Positions 50,904 through 60,875 of a DNA stretch of 64,000 nt are shown here, in pieces. Origin of the DNA: an uncultured Bradyrhizobium sp. Lineage in GTDB: Bacteria > Pseudomonadota > Alphaproteobacteria > Rhizobiales > Xanthobacteraceae. The notes below the pieces were generated by a model. That model was not told where the DNA came from and did not search any database. It was given only the letters and a program-made list of their open reading frames with translations. The stretch is from contig NZ_CAKZJO010000082.1 of NCBI RefSeq assembly GCF_936943645.1, positions 1 to 64,000 on the forward strand. The letters are read 5' to 3'. The position numbers were made by a program, and so were the translations under genes. The first letter of the stretch is position 1. Each line of letters starts with the position of its first letter.

Positions 50904-52430
50904 GTGGACCTCTGCAGCCTGATCGACCGCAATGCAGCGTTCGCGCCAGACAAGACCGCCATTGCCTACGAAGGCGAACGGCTGAGCTATGCGGATTTCA
51001 CCGCGCGTATCGAACGAACCGCCACGGCGTTGAAGCAGGAGCTGGGCGTCGGTCGCGGCGATCGCGTCGCGATCCTGAGCCTGAACCGGCCGGACTATCT
51101 GGTCCTGCTCTATGCATGCGCGCGGCTGGGCGCGATGCTGGTGCCGTTGAACTGGCGCCTCGCCGTCGCCGAGCAACTCTTCATTCTCAATGACGCCGGC
51201 GCCAAAGTGCTGGTACTCGAACAGGCGTTCGAGGGAGTTCTGCCCGAGCTTGCGCCGGGGACGTCCGTTGTCGGCCTCGACTTCGCGCCGCCTCGCGGCG
51301 CGGCATTCGAAAGCCTGCTGGCCCGCAGCGACGGCACCAGCCGCAATCCGCACACCGATCTCTCCTGCCCGCTGCTGATCGTCTACACCTCGGGTACGAC
51401 GGGGCGGCCGAAGGGCGCCGTGCTGCGCCAGGAGGCGCTGTTCTGGAACGGCGTCATGAGCCAGCACATGCACAACATGACGTCGGACGACCACGTGCTG
51501 ACCGTGCTGCCGTTCTTTCATGTCGGCGGCCTCAACATCCAGACCACGCCGGCGCTCCAGCTCGGCGCCACCGTCACAATTCATGCCCGCTTCACGCCGG
51601 ATACGGCGCTCTCCGCGATCGAAAACGAACGGCCGACGCTGACCGTGATGGTGCCGGCGATCATCCAGGCCGTCAGCGAGCATCCCTCCTGGGCAACCAC
51701 CGATCTCTCCTCACTGAAGGCCGTCGCCACCGGCTCGACCATCGTGCCGCCGCATCTGATCGAGCGTTTCGTCGCACGCGACGTTCCGGTACTTCAGGTC
51801 TACGGCTCCACGGAAACCTGCCCCATCGCCGTCTATACACGCCTTGGCGGTGATCTCTCACGCGCGGGATCGACCGGACTTGCCGGCCTGTGCTGCGACG
51901 CCAGGGTGGTCGATCATTCCGGCAACGAGGTGCCGGCGGGCACGCCGGGCGAGATTGCCGTGCGCGGCCCCAACGTGTTCTTCGAATATTGGGGCAACGA
52001 GGCTGCAACACGCGAGGCGCTGCACGACGGCTGGTATCGCACCGGCGATATCGGCCTGTGCGATGCCGACGGGTATTTCTGGGTGCGCGACCGCAAGAAG
52101 AACATGATCATTTCCGGCGGCGAGAACGTCTACCCAGCCGAGGTCGAGCGTGTCCTGCTCGAGCACCCCGATGTCAGCGAATGCGCCGTGATCGGACGGC
52201 CCGATCCACGCTGGGACGAGGTCCCGATCGCCTACGTGATCCCACGATCCGGTCGCCGCCTCGAAGTCGACGAACTGAGAGCCCATCTGCAGGTGCAGCT
52301 CGCGCGCTACAAGGTTCCGCGTGATATCGTTTTCGTCAAAGACCTGCCGCGCACGGCGCTGGGCAAGGTCCAGCATTTCCTGCTGAAACAGCTTGATGCG
52401 CAGTCGCGTGCGCAAGGAGAAACGTCTTGA
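50904..52430 (+). CDS. AMP-dependent acyl-CoA synthetase
   Basis: A 508-residue adenylate-forming enzyme: LIVYTSGTTGRPKGAVLRQ, VYGSTETCPIAVYT, DGWYRTGDIG, and GENVYPAEVERVL; the C-terminal catalytic lysine lies in RTALGKVQHFLLK. The GTG start at 50904 follows the previous stop after two bases. It is unlike the benzoate-type ligase at 38.9-40.6 kb and resembles long-chain or cyclohexane-carboxylate ligases, so it may activate a different acid or a ring-opened product. The last four bases overlap the next gene. Confidence 0.88.
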   Translation: MDLCSLIDRNAAFAPDKTAIAYEGERLSYADFTARIERTATALKQELGVGRGDRVAILSLNRPDYLVLLYACARLGAMLVPLNWRLAVAEQLFILNDAGAKVLVLEQAFEGVLPELAPGTSVVGLDFAPPRGAAFESLLARSDGTSRNPHTDLSCPLLIVYTSGTTGRPKGAVLRQEALFWNGVMSQHMHNMTSDDHVLTVLPFFHVGGLNIQTTPALQLGATVTIHARFTPDTALSAIENERPTLTVMVPAIIQAVSEHPSWATTDLSSLKAVATGSTIVPPHLIERFVARDVPVLQVYGSTETCPIAVYTRLGGDLSRAGSTGLAGLCCDARVVDHSGNEVPAGTPGEIAVRGPNVFFEYWGNEAATREALHDGWYRTGDIGLCDADGYFWVRDRKKNMIISGGENVYPAEVERVLLEHPDVSECAVIGRPDPRWDEVPIAYVIPRSGRRLEVDELRAHLQVQLARYKVPRDIVFVKDLPRTALGKVQHFLLKQLDAQSRAQGETS

Positions 52431-53515
52431 AGATTGCGGTTTTGGGAGGGGGAAACGGCTCTTTCGCGGCCGCGGGCGACTTTGCGCTGTCAGGGCATCA
52501 GGTGCGGCTTTGGCGCCGCGATGCCGACCAGGTGGCGGCGCATCGCGCCGCCGACTCGCGCATTCTGGTCAAGGACCACAACGGCCGCCACAATGTGAAG
52601 CTCGCGCTGGTCACGACCGATATTGCCGAGGCCGTCGGTGACGTGGAGCTGATCCTGTGTCCGGCTCCCGCCTTCGCGCAACCGGATATCGCCCACCTGC
52701 TCGCTCCGCATCTGCGCGACGGCCAGGTCGTCTTCCTGCCCCCGGCGACATTCGGCTCGATGATCTTCGCGCAGGCGGCGCATGACGCTGGGAACCAGGC
52801 CAAGGCGAGTTTCGCCGAAACCGGCACGCTGCCGTGGCTCACCCGCAAACACGGACCGTTCGAGGTCGCCATCACCATCCGCGCCAAACGGCTACCGGTC
52901 GGCGTGTTTCCGCTCGACCAGGCACCGCATGCGCTCGAAGTGATCGGCAGCGCGTTTCCCGATGCGATCGAGCCGTGCGGAGACGCATTGTCCGGTGCAC
53001 TGATGAATGCCGGCCCGATCATTCATCCGCCGCTGATCGTGATGAATGCGGGGCCGATCGAACATTTCGAACGCTGGGATATCCATAAGGAAGGTACGCA
53101 AGCCGCGATCCGGCGGGTGACGGACGCGCTCGATGCCGAGCGGATCGCTGTGCGTGAAGCGCTCGGCTACGGCGCGCCGCATTTCCCGCTCGCTCATCAC
53201 TACGCGAAGGAGGGCGAGATCTGGATGTATGGCCGCGGCTCGCACGACCGCCTGACCGATTCCGGCGACTGGCGCGAGCGGATCGTGCTGACTGAGCATC
53301 GCTACATGCGCGAGGATCTGCGGCTTGGGCTGTCGCTGCTGGTCTCCGTCGCCGGCCTCGCGGGCGTGTCCACACCACTGGCCAAGGCCTTCCTGTCGAT
53401 CGGCGGCGCGATCTGCGGCGAGGATTTTACGCAAGGCGGCCGCACGCTCGGGACGCTCGGGCTCGACAAGCTCGGCAAGGCTGAATTGCAGACGCTGCTT
53501 CGTAATGGATTCTGA
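52427..53515 (+). CDS. NAD/NADP octopine/nopaline dehydrogenase family protein
   Basis: A 362-residue protein. The Rossmann part starts IAVLGGGNGSFAAAGDFALSGHQVRLWRR; the C-terminal part includes NAGPIIHPPLIVMNAGPIEHFERW and GYGAPHFPLAHHY, matching the opine dehydrogenase helical domain with its catalytic His. Opine dehydrogenases couple a keto acid with an amino acid by reductive amination, or run in reverse. Finding it inside an aromatic acyl-CoA operon is unusual; it may split or oxidise an amine-linked intermediate if the substrate is an aminobenzoate. Overlap with the ligase (ATGA-like) implies coupling. Confidence 0.85.
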   Translation: MKIAVLGGGNGSFAAAGDFALSGHQVRLWRRDADQVAAHRAADSRILVKDHNGRHNVKLALVTTDIAEAVGDVELILCPAPAFAQPDIAHLLAPHLRDGQVVFLPPATFGSMIFAQAAHDAGNQAKASFAETGTLPWLTRKHGPFEVAITIRAKRLPVGVFPLDQAPHALEVIGSAFPDAIEPCGDALSGALMNAGPIIHPPLIVMNAGPIEHFERWDIHKEGTQAAIRRVTDALDAERIAVREALGYGAPHFPLAHHYAKEGEIWMYGRGSHDRLTDSGDWRERIVLTEHRYMREDLRLGLSLLVSVAGLAGVSTPLAKAFLSIGGAICGEDFTQGGRTLGTLGLDKLGKAELQTLLRNGF

Positions 53516-53518
53516 CCG

Positions 53519-54511
53519 ATGACCAGTCGCGCCAATATTGCCTGTCTCGGCGCCGGCCGCATGGGGCGCGGCATCGCCGTCGCGTTCGCCTACGCCGGGC
53601 ACAAGGTCACGATGATCGACGTCAAGGCTCGCTCTCCGGAGGATTTCGCCAAGCTGGAGGCGGACGCGCTCGGTGAAGTCGGAAAGACCTTCGCCAGCCT
53701 GTCGAAGCTGGGACTGCTGACCGAGGCGGATGTCGATCCGCTGATCGCACGGGTCTCGGTGGTGCCGGCGAGCCGAAGCGACGCAGCGCTGGCAGACGCC
53801 GGAATGGTCTTCGAGGGCGTTCCTGAGGTCGTCGAGCTCAAGCGCGAGGTGCTGGGGACGGCCTCAAAGCAGGTCAGCCCTGACACGATCATCGCATCGA
53901 CGACGTCGACCATCCTCGTCGACGATCTCTCGGGCGCGATCGTGAACCCGCGTCGCTTTCTCAACGTGCACTGGCTCAATCCGGCCTACCTCATCCCGCT
54001 CGTCGAGGTCTCGCCCGGCAAAGCCACCGACCCCGCCATCATCGACGAGGTCAAGGCTCTGCTCGAAGGCATCGGCAAGGTGCCGGTGGTGTGCGCGGCG
54101 ACGCCCGGCTTCATCGTCCCGCGCATCCAGGCGCTGGCGATGAACGAGGCGGCGCGCATGGTCGAGGAAGGCGTCGCCAGCGCCGAAGAGATCGACAAGG
54201 CGATCCGCTACGGCTTCGGCTTCCGCTATGCCGTGCTCGGTCTGCTCGAATTCATCGACTGGGGTGGCGGTGATATCCTGTACTACGCCAGCCGTTACCT
54301 CGAAGGCGCGCTCGGCAGCGATCGCTATCGGGCGCCCGAGGTCATTTCCCGCAACATGCATGAAGGCCGGATCGGCCTGCGTACGGGCGCCGGCTTCCTG
54401 GATTACTCCGGGATGGATCTCGATGCTTATCGCGTGAAGCGGCTGCAGGCCATGGTCGACCTGCTCCGGCACTTCGACCTCGCCCGGCCGCCCGCGCGGG
54501 ACGGCAGTTAG
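53519..54511 (+). CDS. 3-hydroxyacyl-CoA dehydrogenase
   Basis: A 330-residue single-function enzyme. NAD motif IACLGAGRMGRGIAVAFAYAGH; the catalytic segment is FLNVHWLNPAYLIPLVEVSPG, with His before Trp in place of the usual His-Phe, and the glutamate of LVEV; the C-terminal dimer domain has GFIVPRIQALAMNEAARMVEEGVAS. It is the last gene of the rightward operon, four bases after the opine-type dehydrogenase, and converges on the NicX-like gene with a four-base overlap. It likely performs the NAD-dependent oxidation step in beta-oxidation of the ring product. Confidence 0.88.
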   Translation: MTSRANIACLGAGRMGRGIAVAFAYAGHKVTMIDVKARSPEDFAKLEADALGEVGKTFASLSKLGLLTEADVDPLIARVSVVPASRSDAALADAGMVFEGVPEVVELKREVLGTASKQVSPDTIIASTTSTILVDDLSGAIVNPRRFLNVHWLNPAYLIPLVEVSPGKATDPAIIDEVKALLEGIGKVPVVCAATPGFIVPRIQALAMNEAARMVEEGVASAEEIDKAIRYGFGFRYAVLGLLEFIDWGGGDILYYASRYLEGALGSDRYRAPEVISRNMHEGRIGLRTGAGFLDYSGMDLDAYRVKRLQAMVDLLRHFDLARPPARDGS

Positions 54512-55554
54512 CCGAAGACGTCCTGAAGCACGCCTTCCCGCACCACGGCGACGCCATCGAGCTCGATGGTCGTTCCCATCATCGGCAGATCGAAATGGCC
54601 TGCCGTATAGCGGCCAGCGAATTCGTTCGCGCCGGTCGAGAACAGGAAATTGCCCGAGACGGCGCGGATCTCCGTGCCGTTGGTGTCGCGTTGGTCGTAC
54701 ATCGAGAGCGCTTCATAACGCGCACCCGGATTCATGCCAAAGCCGACATGCGACACGGCGTAGGCCTCGCGGTCACCCCAGGCCGCCAGATAGGCGCGCA
54801 TCATCGCGGCATCCGTGCCCTCGCCTGCGAGCTCGACGACATAGTCGTCCTTCAACATCATCGTCACCGGCGAGGTTAAATATCGCTTGAAAGTCAGGTT
54901 GATGTCGCCGGGCGCCATCACCAACGTGCCGTTGATGGTCCCGCGCTTGGGAAAGCTGACGACGATACCGCCCGGCCAATGCGCGAGCGTGCCGGGCTTG
55001 TCGGTCCAGCCCCACACACCGACCGTGGACGCGCCAACCATGTCGACATCCAGCGCAGTGCCGGCCTTCGAGGTCACCCGCATCCGCTTGGTCCCTCGCA
55101 GCATCTTCGCCGCCGCACGAACCCGCTTCTCGAGCGCGGAATCCGGCATCATGCGCTCCAGCGCCTCGGGATGCTCGTTCGAAATCACCAGGATCCGCGC
55201 ACCGGCCTTGAGGATTTCTGGCGTCTCCACCGCGTGCATCAGACCTTCAATGGTGCAGTCCACCACAAAGCCGGCCTGCTGGAGCGCGGTGATGACCGGG
55301 CCAAGGCGCTGGATCGCCTCGCTCGCCCCCGTTGAACGCACCGGCACGATGTTGCGGTTACGCGGCGTCGGCATCACCACATGAAACGGTCGCGCGCCCA
55401 TGCGCAGCAGGGCGAGCTCCGCCAGATGCACGTTCAATGCGCGCGACTGGGTCTCCGAGAGAATGGCCGCGGTATCGCCGGCCTTGACGGCGCATCGCTC
55501 AAAGATCTCGCAAAATGCATCGATCCATTTTGCCTCGATGCGATCAGCCAGCAT
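54508..55554 (-). CDS. NicX-like metal dioxygenase (2,5-dihydroxypyridine 5,6-dioxygenase / aminopeptidase T-like fold)
   Basis: A 348-residue protein very like NicX of Pseudomonas putida in length and C-terminal motifs. Candidate metal ligands His269 (VSHVGFGMNP), His320 and Asp322 (GHFDLP) line up with the iron ligands I recall for NicX (His265, His318, Asp320). NGNFLFSTG-type residues (GNFLFSTGAN) are also shared. NicX opens the ring of 2,5-dihydroxypyridine with oxygen. No maleamate amidase or maleate isomerase gene is near, so the substrate may differ. GGGAG precedes ATG 55554. It is the last gene of the transporter operon. Confidence 0.8.
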   Translation of the reverse strand: MLADRIEAKWIDAFCEIFERCAVKAGDTAAILSETQSRALNVHLAELALLRMGARPFHVVMPTPRNRNIVPVRSTGASEAIQRLGPVITALQQAGFVVDCTIEGLMHAVETPEILKAGARILVISNEHPEALERMMPDSALEKRVRAAAKMLRGTKRMRVTSKAGTALDVDMVGASTVGVWGWTDKPGTLAHWPGGIVVSFPKRGTINGTLVMAPGDINLTFKRYLTSPVTMMLKDDYVVELAGEGTDAAMMRAYLAAWGDREAYAVSHVGFGMNPGARYEALSMYDQRDTNGTEIRAVSGNFLFSTGANEFAGRYTAGHFDLPMMGTTIELDGVAVVREGVLQDVFG

Positions 55555-55589
55555 GGGTCACTCCCGGTCTTGTTTCTTCTTCGTTCAGA

Positions 55590-56354
55590 TCACGCTTCTG
55601 GGAAGCCGCGCAAGAGGTAAGACCGCAAGGCGCCCAGCAGGGCGTTCAGAATCAACCCCAACAGCGAGATCGTGATCAGCGGCACGAACATGTCGACGGC
55701 CTGAAAAGTTCGCGCCGCGGTGACGAGCGCATGCCCCAATCCGTCCGTCGACGTGATCATCTCGGCCAGAAACACCACGATGCAGGAAATGACAAGGCCG
55801 ATCCGGCACCCGGTCAGGATCGACGGCATCGCCGCCGGCAACACCACCTTGAACAGAATTTCGGCGCGCGACGTTCCCGCCGCCATTGCCGACCAGATCA
55901 GCTTCTGCTCGACAGTCGAGGCGCCGTAATAGGTCGAGAGCAGGATAGGAAAGAGCGCATCCGCGGTCACCAAGGTGATCTTCGATCCATGGCCGAATCC
56001 GAGCAGCAGCAGCAGCGCCGGATAGAGCGCGACCTTGGGCAGGGGGGCCAGGACGCGAACGATCGGCCGCACCACGGCATTGATCGCAGGACTGGCGGCC
56101 GCGGCGATGCCGACACTGACGCCGAGCACGACCGCAATCGCGAATCCGGCAAACAGTCGGATGAGGGTTGCCACGATCTCCTGCTGAAACGTCCACGTCA
56201 CGAGCTGCTGGAGCAGCCGACTGAACACGAAGCCCGGCGGCGGCAGCAGGACCGCGGGCGCAAAGCCGAAGGACACCAGACCCTGCCACAGTGCGATGAC
56301 CAGCGCGATCGGGACAATTCCGAGAAAGACGTTTGAGGAGAGAAGGCGCGTCAT
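55590..56354 (-). CDS. ABC transporter permease, TauC/SsuC family (1)
   Basis: About 254 residues with six membrane helices. The ATPase-docking EAA loop is read in MAAGTSRAEILFKVVLPAAMPSILTG. ATG 56354 overlaps the stop of the preceding permease (ATGA); the open frame extends upstream but lacks a membrane-protein character there. Together with the next permease it forms a heterodimeric channel, less common than the single TauC-type permease. The family moves taurine, sulphonates, nitrate, riboflavin or pyrimidine precursors, and aromatic acids. Confidence 0.88.
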   Translation of the reverse strand: MTRLLSSNVFLGIVPIALVIALWQGLVSFGFAPAVLLPPPGFVFSRLLQQLVTWTFQQEIVATLIRLFAGFAIAVVLGVSVGIAAAASPAINAVVRPIVRVLAPLPKVALYPALLLLLGFGHGSKITLVTADALFPILLSTYYGASTVEQKLIWSAMAAGTSRAEILFKVVLPAAMPSILTGCRIGLVISCIVVFLAEMITSTDGLGHALVTAARTFQAVDMFVPLITISLLGLILNALLGALRSYLLRGFPEA

Positions 56355-57139
56355 CACGAGAAGCTCAGCGGCAGGTCGAACTGGGGCTCGGACCAGCGCA
56401 CGAGTCTCGCCCGAACCCTTTCGAAAATCGCGTCGAAGCAAATCCCCATGGCGCCCACGATGATGATCATCGCAAACACGGTGTCATACTGGCCCATGTC
56501 GAGCGCGTTGAACAGAATGTTGCCGGCACCGGACTGGCGGGCGATCATCTCGCTCGTAATCATCGTGATCAGCGCCAGCACCAGCCCCGTTCGGCATCCG
56601 GTCAAGATTTCCGGCAACGCCGCGGGCAGTACGATCCGCACCAGGCGTTGTGCGGGCGACAGCCCCATCGCGGCACCCGACCACAGCATCTTCTCTTCGA
56701 CGGCCTTGGCGCCTTCGAAGCTATGGTAGATCACGGGAAGGCTGACACCGAGGAAGATCACCAGCGTCTTGGTGACATCGCCGACGCCCAGCCACAGCAT
56801 GATGATCGGCATCAAGGCGGCTTTCGGCACCGGATAAATCACCATCAGAAGCGGATTGAAGAAAGCCGCGACGCTCCGGCTGCGTCCCATCAACAGGCCC
56901 AGCGGAATCGAAACCAGCACCGCCACGCAGAACCCGAGCGCCATGCGGCGAAGCGAGGCCAGGATATTGATGAGGGATTCCTTATCGCCGAGAATATCTG
57001 GAATCGCCCGGATCGCCTCGATCGCCGTCGGGAAGCTGTCGTTCTTCAGCACAAGCGAAGCAACCTGCCACACCGCCAGCAGCCCGATACAGGCCAGCAC
57101 CGGAGCGGCTCTCCTGACCAATGTGGCCGGCGACATCAT
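56354..57139 (-). CDS. ABC transporter permease, TauC/SsuC family (2)
   Basis: A 261-residue protein with six membrane helices and the EAA loop GAAMGLSPAQRLVRIVLPAALPEILTG. YPVPKAALMPIIMLWLG is typical of the family. It overlaps the ATPase gene and the other permease by four bases each, so all three are tightly coupled. It pairs with the 55.6 kb permease. Confidence 0.9.
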   Translation of the reverse strand: MMSPATLVRRAAPVLACIGLLAVWQVASLVLKNDSFPTAIEAIRAIPDILGDKESLINILASLRRMALGFCVAVLVSIPLGLLMGRSRSVAAFFNPLLMVIYPVPKAALMPIIMLWLGVGDVTKTLVIFLGVSLPVIYHSFEGAKAVEEKMLWSGAAMGLSPAQRLVRIVLPAALPEILTGCRTGLVLALITMITSEMIARQSGAGNILFNALDMGQYDTVFAMIIIVGAMGICFDAIFERVRARLVRWSEPQFDLPLSFS

Positions 57140-57981
57140 GAAGCAGGCCCGGCTTCGTCGCTTTCATCGAACATGCGCTCGATATCGACGACATACTTCT
57201 GATAGCGCGGGTCCAGCAACAGCTCGTTGCGGCGACGCGGCCGCGGCAGATCGATGTCGATGACTTCCCTGATGCGACCGGGAGATTTCGACATCATGAC
57301 GACTTTGTCCGACAGGAAGACCGCCTCGTCGACCGAGTGGGTGACGAACAGAACCGTCTTGCGGTCGCGCTCCCAGATGTTCAACAGATCGTTCTGCAGG
57401 CGGGTTCGCGTATGGGCGTCGAGCGCCCCGAACGGCTCGTCCATCAACAGGACTTCAGGATGGTAGGCGAGCGTCCGTGCCAGCGCCACGCGCTGCTTCA
57501 TGCCGCCCGACAGCTCCTTGGGATAGAAATTCTCGAAGCCCTTGAGGCCGACCATCTCGATCAACGCCCGGCTCTGCGCTTCGGCCTCGGCGGCGCGAAC
57601 GCCCTGCTGACGCGGGCCGTACATCACATTGCCGAGCACGGTCTTCCACGGGAACAGCGCGAATTCCTGGAACACCGGTCCGCGGTCCGGACCGGGCCCA
57701 GTGATCGCCTGCCCTTTCATCCTCGCCGCACCGCTGGTCGGGCTGACGAAGCCGCCGACGATATAGAGCAGTGTCGACTTGCCGCAGCCGGACGGACCAA
57801 GGATCGAGACGAAGGCGCCCTCCTCGATCGACAGCGAAATGTCCGAAAGCGCCACATGATCCTTGCGCGCCGAGGTCTGAAAGACCTGCGAGACATGGTC
57901 GATCTCGATGATTACAGAAGCCGGCTCTTGTGATGTCACCGGTCTCACCCATTCGCTCGATCTCGCAGGTACTGCCGTCAT
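57136..57981 (-). CDS. ABC transporter ATP-binding protein, TauB/SsuB family
   Basis: About 281 residues: Walker A GPSGCGKST, Q-loop PVFQEFALFPWKTVLGNV, signature LSGGMKQR, Walker B VLLMDEPFGALD and switch VTHSVDEA. It belongs to the nitrate/sulphonate/taurine group. ATG 57981 is given; GTG codons 12-14 residues further in are also possible. It energises the two permeases downstream and follows the IlvD-like gene by 82 bases. Confidence 0.9.
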   Translation of the reverse strand: MTAVPARSSEWVRPVTSQEPASVIIEIDHVSQVFQTSARKDHVALSDISLSIEEGAFVSILGPSGCGKSTLLYIVGGFVSPTSGAARMKGQAITGPGPDRGPVFQEFALFPWKTVLGNVMYGPRQQGVRAAEAEAQSRALIEMVGLKGFENFYPKELSGGMKQRVALARTLAYHPEVLLMDEPFGALDAHTRTRLQNDLLNIWERDRKTVLFVTHSVDEAVFLSDKVVMMSKSPGRIREVIDIDLPRPRRRNELLLDPRYQKYVVDIERMFDESDEAGPAS

Positions 57982-58063
57982 TCCGTCGCTCGTCTCACCG
58001 TAAGACACAAGCTTAGCAAGAAGTCTGCCAGACCGGCGATCGTTTGCGCACCCGTGCGATGCG

Positions 58064-59758
58064 TCATTCGAACCACGGCCATTCTGCCGGGCCTTCATGT
58101 GTCACGGCTCCGCCCGGCGCCTGCCCAACCAGTCGCGCATATTTTGCCAGTGCGCCTGCACGATGACGCGGCGGACGCTGCTTCCAATCGCGGCGCCGCG
58201 CAGCGAGTTCCTGCTCATCGAGCAGGACATCCATCCGCCGGTTCGCGGCATCGATCCGGATCCTGTCACCGTCGCGAACGAGCGCCAGCGGACCACCGAC
58301 GAAAGCCTCGGGAGCCACGTAGCCGATGCACATGCCGCGGGTCGCGCCGGAGAACCGGCCATCGGTGATCAGCGCCACCTTTTCGCCCATGCCCTGCCCG
58401 TAGATCAGCGCCGTAACGCCAAGCATCTCGCGCATGCCGGGGCCACCGACGGGGCCCTCATTGCGGATGACGAGAACCTCCCCCGCCTTGTAGCTCCGGT
58501 CGCGAACGGCTTTGACACAAGCCTCCTCATCCTCGAAGACGCGCGCGACGCCTTCGAAGAACTGGCTCTTCAAGCCTGCAACCTTGATCACCGCACCGTC
58601 GGGACAGAGATTTCCCTTCAGCACCGCCACGCCGCCGTCAGGCATGATCGGCGCACGAGACGCGTAAACCACCTCGCCGTCCGGCGCGTTCGCCGCGCCG
58701 TATTCTTCAGCAAGCGTGCGGCCGGTGATGGTGATGCAGCTGCCATCGATATGGCCGCTCTGGATCAGTTCGCGGATCACCACGGCGGCGCCGCCGATGT
58801 CGTAGACATCCTTTGCGGTGTATTTGCCTCCCGGCCGCAGGTTTCCAATCAACGGCGTTCGGGCAAAGACCTCGCCCACGTCATCGATCGTGAATGCGAT
58901 GCCGGCCTCGTTCGCGATCGCCGGGAGATGCAGCGCGGCGTTGGTCGAGCCTCCCGTCGCCGCGACGATCGCCGCACCGTTCTCGAGTGACTTCCGTGTC
59001 ACGATGTCGCGCGGCAACGGCCCGCCGCGCTCCAGCATTTCCATGATCAGGCGTCCAGCCTGCCGCGAGATTTGCGCACGCTCTGCATAGACACCGGGCA
59101 CCATCGAGACGTTGGGAATGGTCAGCCCCATCGCCTCTGAGACCATGCCCATGGTGTTCGCAGTGAATTGGCCGGCACACGCGCCGATCGTCGGCAGGCA
59201 GGCGCGCTCGATCCGCTCGAGCGTGGCGCCGTCAATCTCGCCGGTCATGAAGCTGCCGACGGCCTCATAGGAGTCGAGCACCGTCAGCGTACGCCCGTCT
59301 ACGCGCCCCGGCAGCGAGCTGCCGCCGTAGATGAAAATGGACGGCACGTTGCAACGAACCATGCCCATTATCACGCCGGGAAGCGTCTTGTCGCATCCGC
59401 CGTATCCGATCAGCGCGTCGTAGGCGAGGCCATGGACGACAGCCTCGATCGAGTCGGCGATCAGCTCGCGCGAGAACAGCGAGAACTTCATGCCCTCGTG
59501 GTTCATGCTGATGCCGTCGGACACCGAAACCGTCGAGAATTCACGCGGCGTGCCGCCGGCCTCCTCGATGCCGGTCTTGGCTGCAGCCACCTGGAAGTCG
59601 TGGGTCATGTTGCAGGGCGTCTGCTCGCCCTTCATGCTGACGACGCCCACCATCGGCTTGGCAATCGCAGCGTCGTCGAGCCCCATGGCACGCATGAATG
59701 CCCGGTGCGGGGCGCGGTCGAGGCCGTCTGTCGTAACTCGTGAGCGCAACTTCTTCAT
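58064..59758 (-). CDS. IlvD/Edd-family dehydratase (dihydroxy-acid dehydratase-like)
   Basis: A 564-residue enzyme. Three cysteines, Cys49 (QTPCN), Cys122 (GGCDKTLPG) and Cys194 (IGACAGQF), match the iron-sulphur ligands of dihydroxy-acid dehydratases, and the lysine of CDK is the carbamylated residue of the 2Fe-2S type. The active-site end [17 protein letters not shown] is present. Its place between the binding protein and the ATPase of an ABC importer is unusual for leucine/valine synthesis, so a catabolic dehydration of a sugar acid or ring-opened dihydroxy acid is more likely. ATG 59758 is chosen by homology. Confidence 0.85.
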   Translation of the reverse strand: MKKLRSRVTTDGLDRAPHRAFMRAMGLDDAAIAKPMVGVVSMKGEQTPCNMTHDFQVAAAKTGIEEAGGTPREFSTVSVSDGISMNHEGMKFSLFSRELIADSIEAVVHGLAYDALIGYGGCDKTLPGVIMGMVRCNVPSIFIYGGSSLPGRVDGRTLTVLDSYEAVGSFMTGEIDGATLERIERACLPTIGACAGQFTANTMGMVSEAMGLTIPNVSMVPGVYAERAQISRQAGRLIMEMLERGGPLPRDIVTRKSLENGAAIVAATGGSTNAALHLPAIANEAGIAFTIDDVGEVFARTPLIGNLRPGGKYTAKDVYDIGGAAVVIRELIQSGHIDGSCITITGRTLAEEYGAANAPDGEVVYASRAPIMPDGGVAVLKGNLCPDGAVIKVAGLKSQFFEGVARVFEDEEACVKAVRDRSYKAGEVLVIRNEGPVGGPGMREMLGVTALIYGQGMGEKVALITDGRFSGATRGMCIGYVAPEAFVGGPLALVRDGDRIRIDAANRRMDVLLDEQELAARRRDWKQRPPRHRAGALAKYARLVGQAPGGAVTHEGPAEWPWFE

Positions 59759-59834
59759 GCGTGCATCTTCTTCATGCAGCGGCCAGGATATCCTGGACGC
59801 CGCGAGATCCTTGGCCGGCTCGCTCGTGTGATGC

Positions 59835-60818
59835 CTATTGCAGCGGAGCGACGATCGTCGGATGCTTGAACTGAGCGACATCCAGTTTCGGCAACATTCC
59901 GGTCTCTGCGTAGATGTCCAGCATCTTCTGGATCGCGGGGAAGTTCGGTGCGGCACCCGGATCTCGGCCGAAATCGTTGTCCTTGAGCAGATAGGTCTCG
60001 AGCACCGGAATAGGCGCCTTCAGCACTTCGTTGACGACCTTGAGAGTCTCCTCGCGGTTCGCCAGCGCCTTCTTCATGCCCGAGGTGATATCACGGACGT
60101 AGGCCTTGACCACCTCCGGGTTCTTGTCGACGAAATCGGCACGGCAGGCCTCCAGGATATGCACGATGTTCGGCATGGCCTCCGACAGTGAAAACAGCTT
60201 TCTTGTGCCACCCTTTGCCTCCGCGCGCGCAGCAAACGGCTGGTTCATGTTGACGGCATCGACACGGCCTTGGCGCAGCGCGTCCTCGGAGACGGCAAAG
60301 CCAACCTCGACCAGCTTGATATCCTTGGTCGGATCGACTCCATTCTGCTTCAGCAGCAGGTTGAACGGACCTTGTGTACCGCCCCCGATCACGGAAATGC
60401 CGACCGTCTTGCCCTTGAGGTCGGCGATTGTCTTGATGGGGGAATCGTCCTTGACGGCCCAATACACCGAGAAACCGCCCGGCTTCTCGAACACGTGCTG
60501 CGCGACGATATAGGCTTTGAGATTGCCGCCGACCACACCGTTGGCGAGCGAGAGCGGCGCCTGCGTCGCACAGTCCAGCGCGCCGGCCGCCAGGGCCTGC
60601 GTCATCGGCGCGGTGCCCTGAAACTGGGTCCATTCGATGTTGTAGGTCTTGCCGATATTGGGAAACTCAGCCGGGCGGCGCATCATCCAGTATTTTGATT
60701 CCTCGGCCGGGATGGTCCAGCCAACGCGGATCGTCTGCTGCGCCCATGACGGGCTTGCCCCCGCGCTCACGGCGGCCGCCGTCCCCAAAGCCAGGATCCA
60801 CTTCGAAACGGTTCGCAT
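59835..60818 (-). CDS. ABC transporter periplasmic binding protein, SsuA/ThiY/NMT1-like
   Basis: A 327-residue protein with a signal peptide (to about residue 27, PSWAQQ). The family core is seen in [56 protein letters not shown] and [18 protein letters not shown] 60818 has GGAG upstream; the longer frame is not protein-like. It heads the operon with the dehydratase, ATPase, two permeases and NicX-like dioxygenase, so its ligand is the starting compound of this pathway. Confidence 0.9.
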   Translation of the reverse strand: MRTVSKWILALGTAAAVSAGASPSWAQQTIRVGWTIPAEESKYWMMRRPAEFPNIGKTYNIEWTQFQGTAPMTQALAAGALDCATQAPLSLANGVVGGNLKAYIVAQHVFEKPGGFSVYWAVKDDSPIKTIADLKGKTVGISVIGGGTQGPFNLLLKQNGVDPTKDIKLVEVGFAVSEDALRQGRVDAVNMNQPFAARAEAKGGTRKLFSLSEAMPNIVHILEACRADFVDKNPEVVKAYVRDITSGMKKALANREETLKVVNEVLKAPIPVLETYLLKDNDFGRDPGAAPNFPAIQKMLDIYAETGMLPKLDVAQFKHPTIVAPLQ

Positions 60819-60875
60819 CGTGCCCACTCCGCTGCTCCGGCGCCGACCGGCGCCACCCAACCCGACCGCCTCAAA

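Noticed and set aside
58064-59758. Biosynthetic ilvD for branched-chain amino acids
   Set aside because: Its place inside an ABC importer and catabolic operon argues against it, although the cysteine ligands match; left as family-level call.
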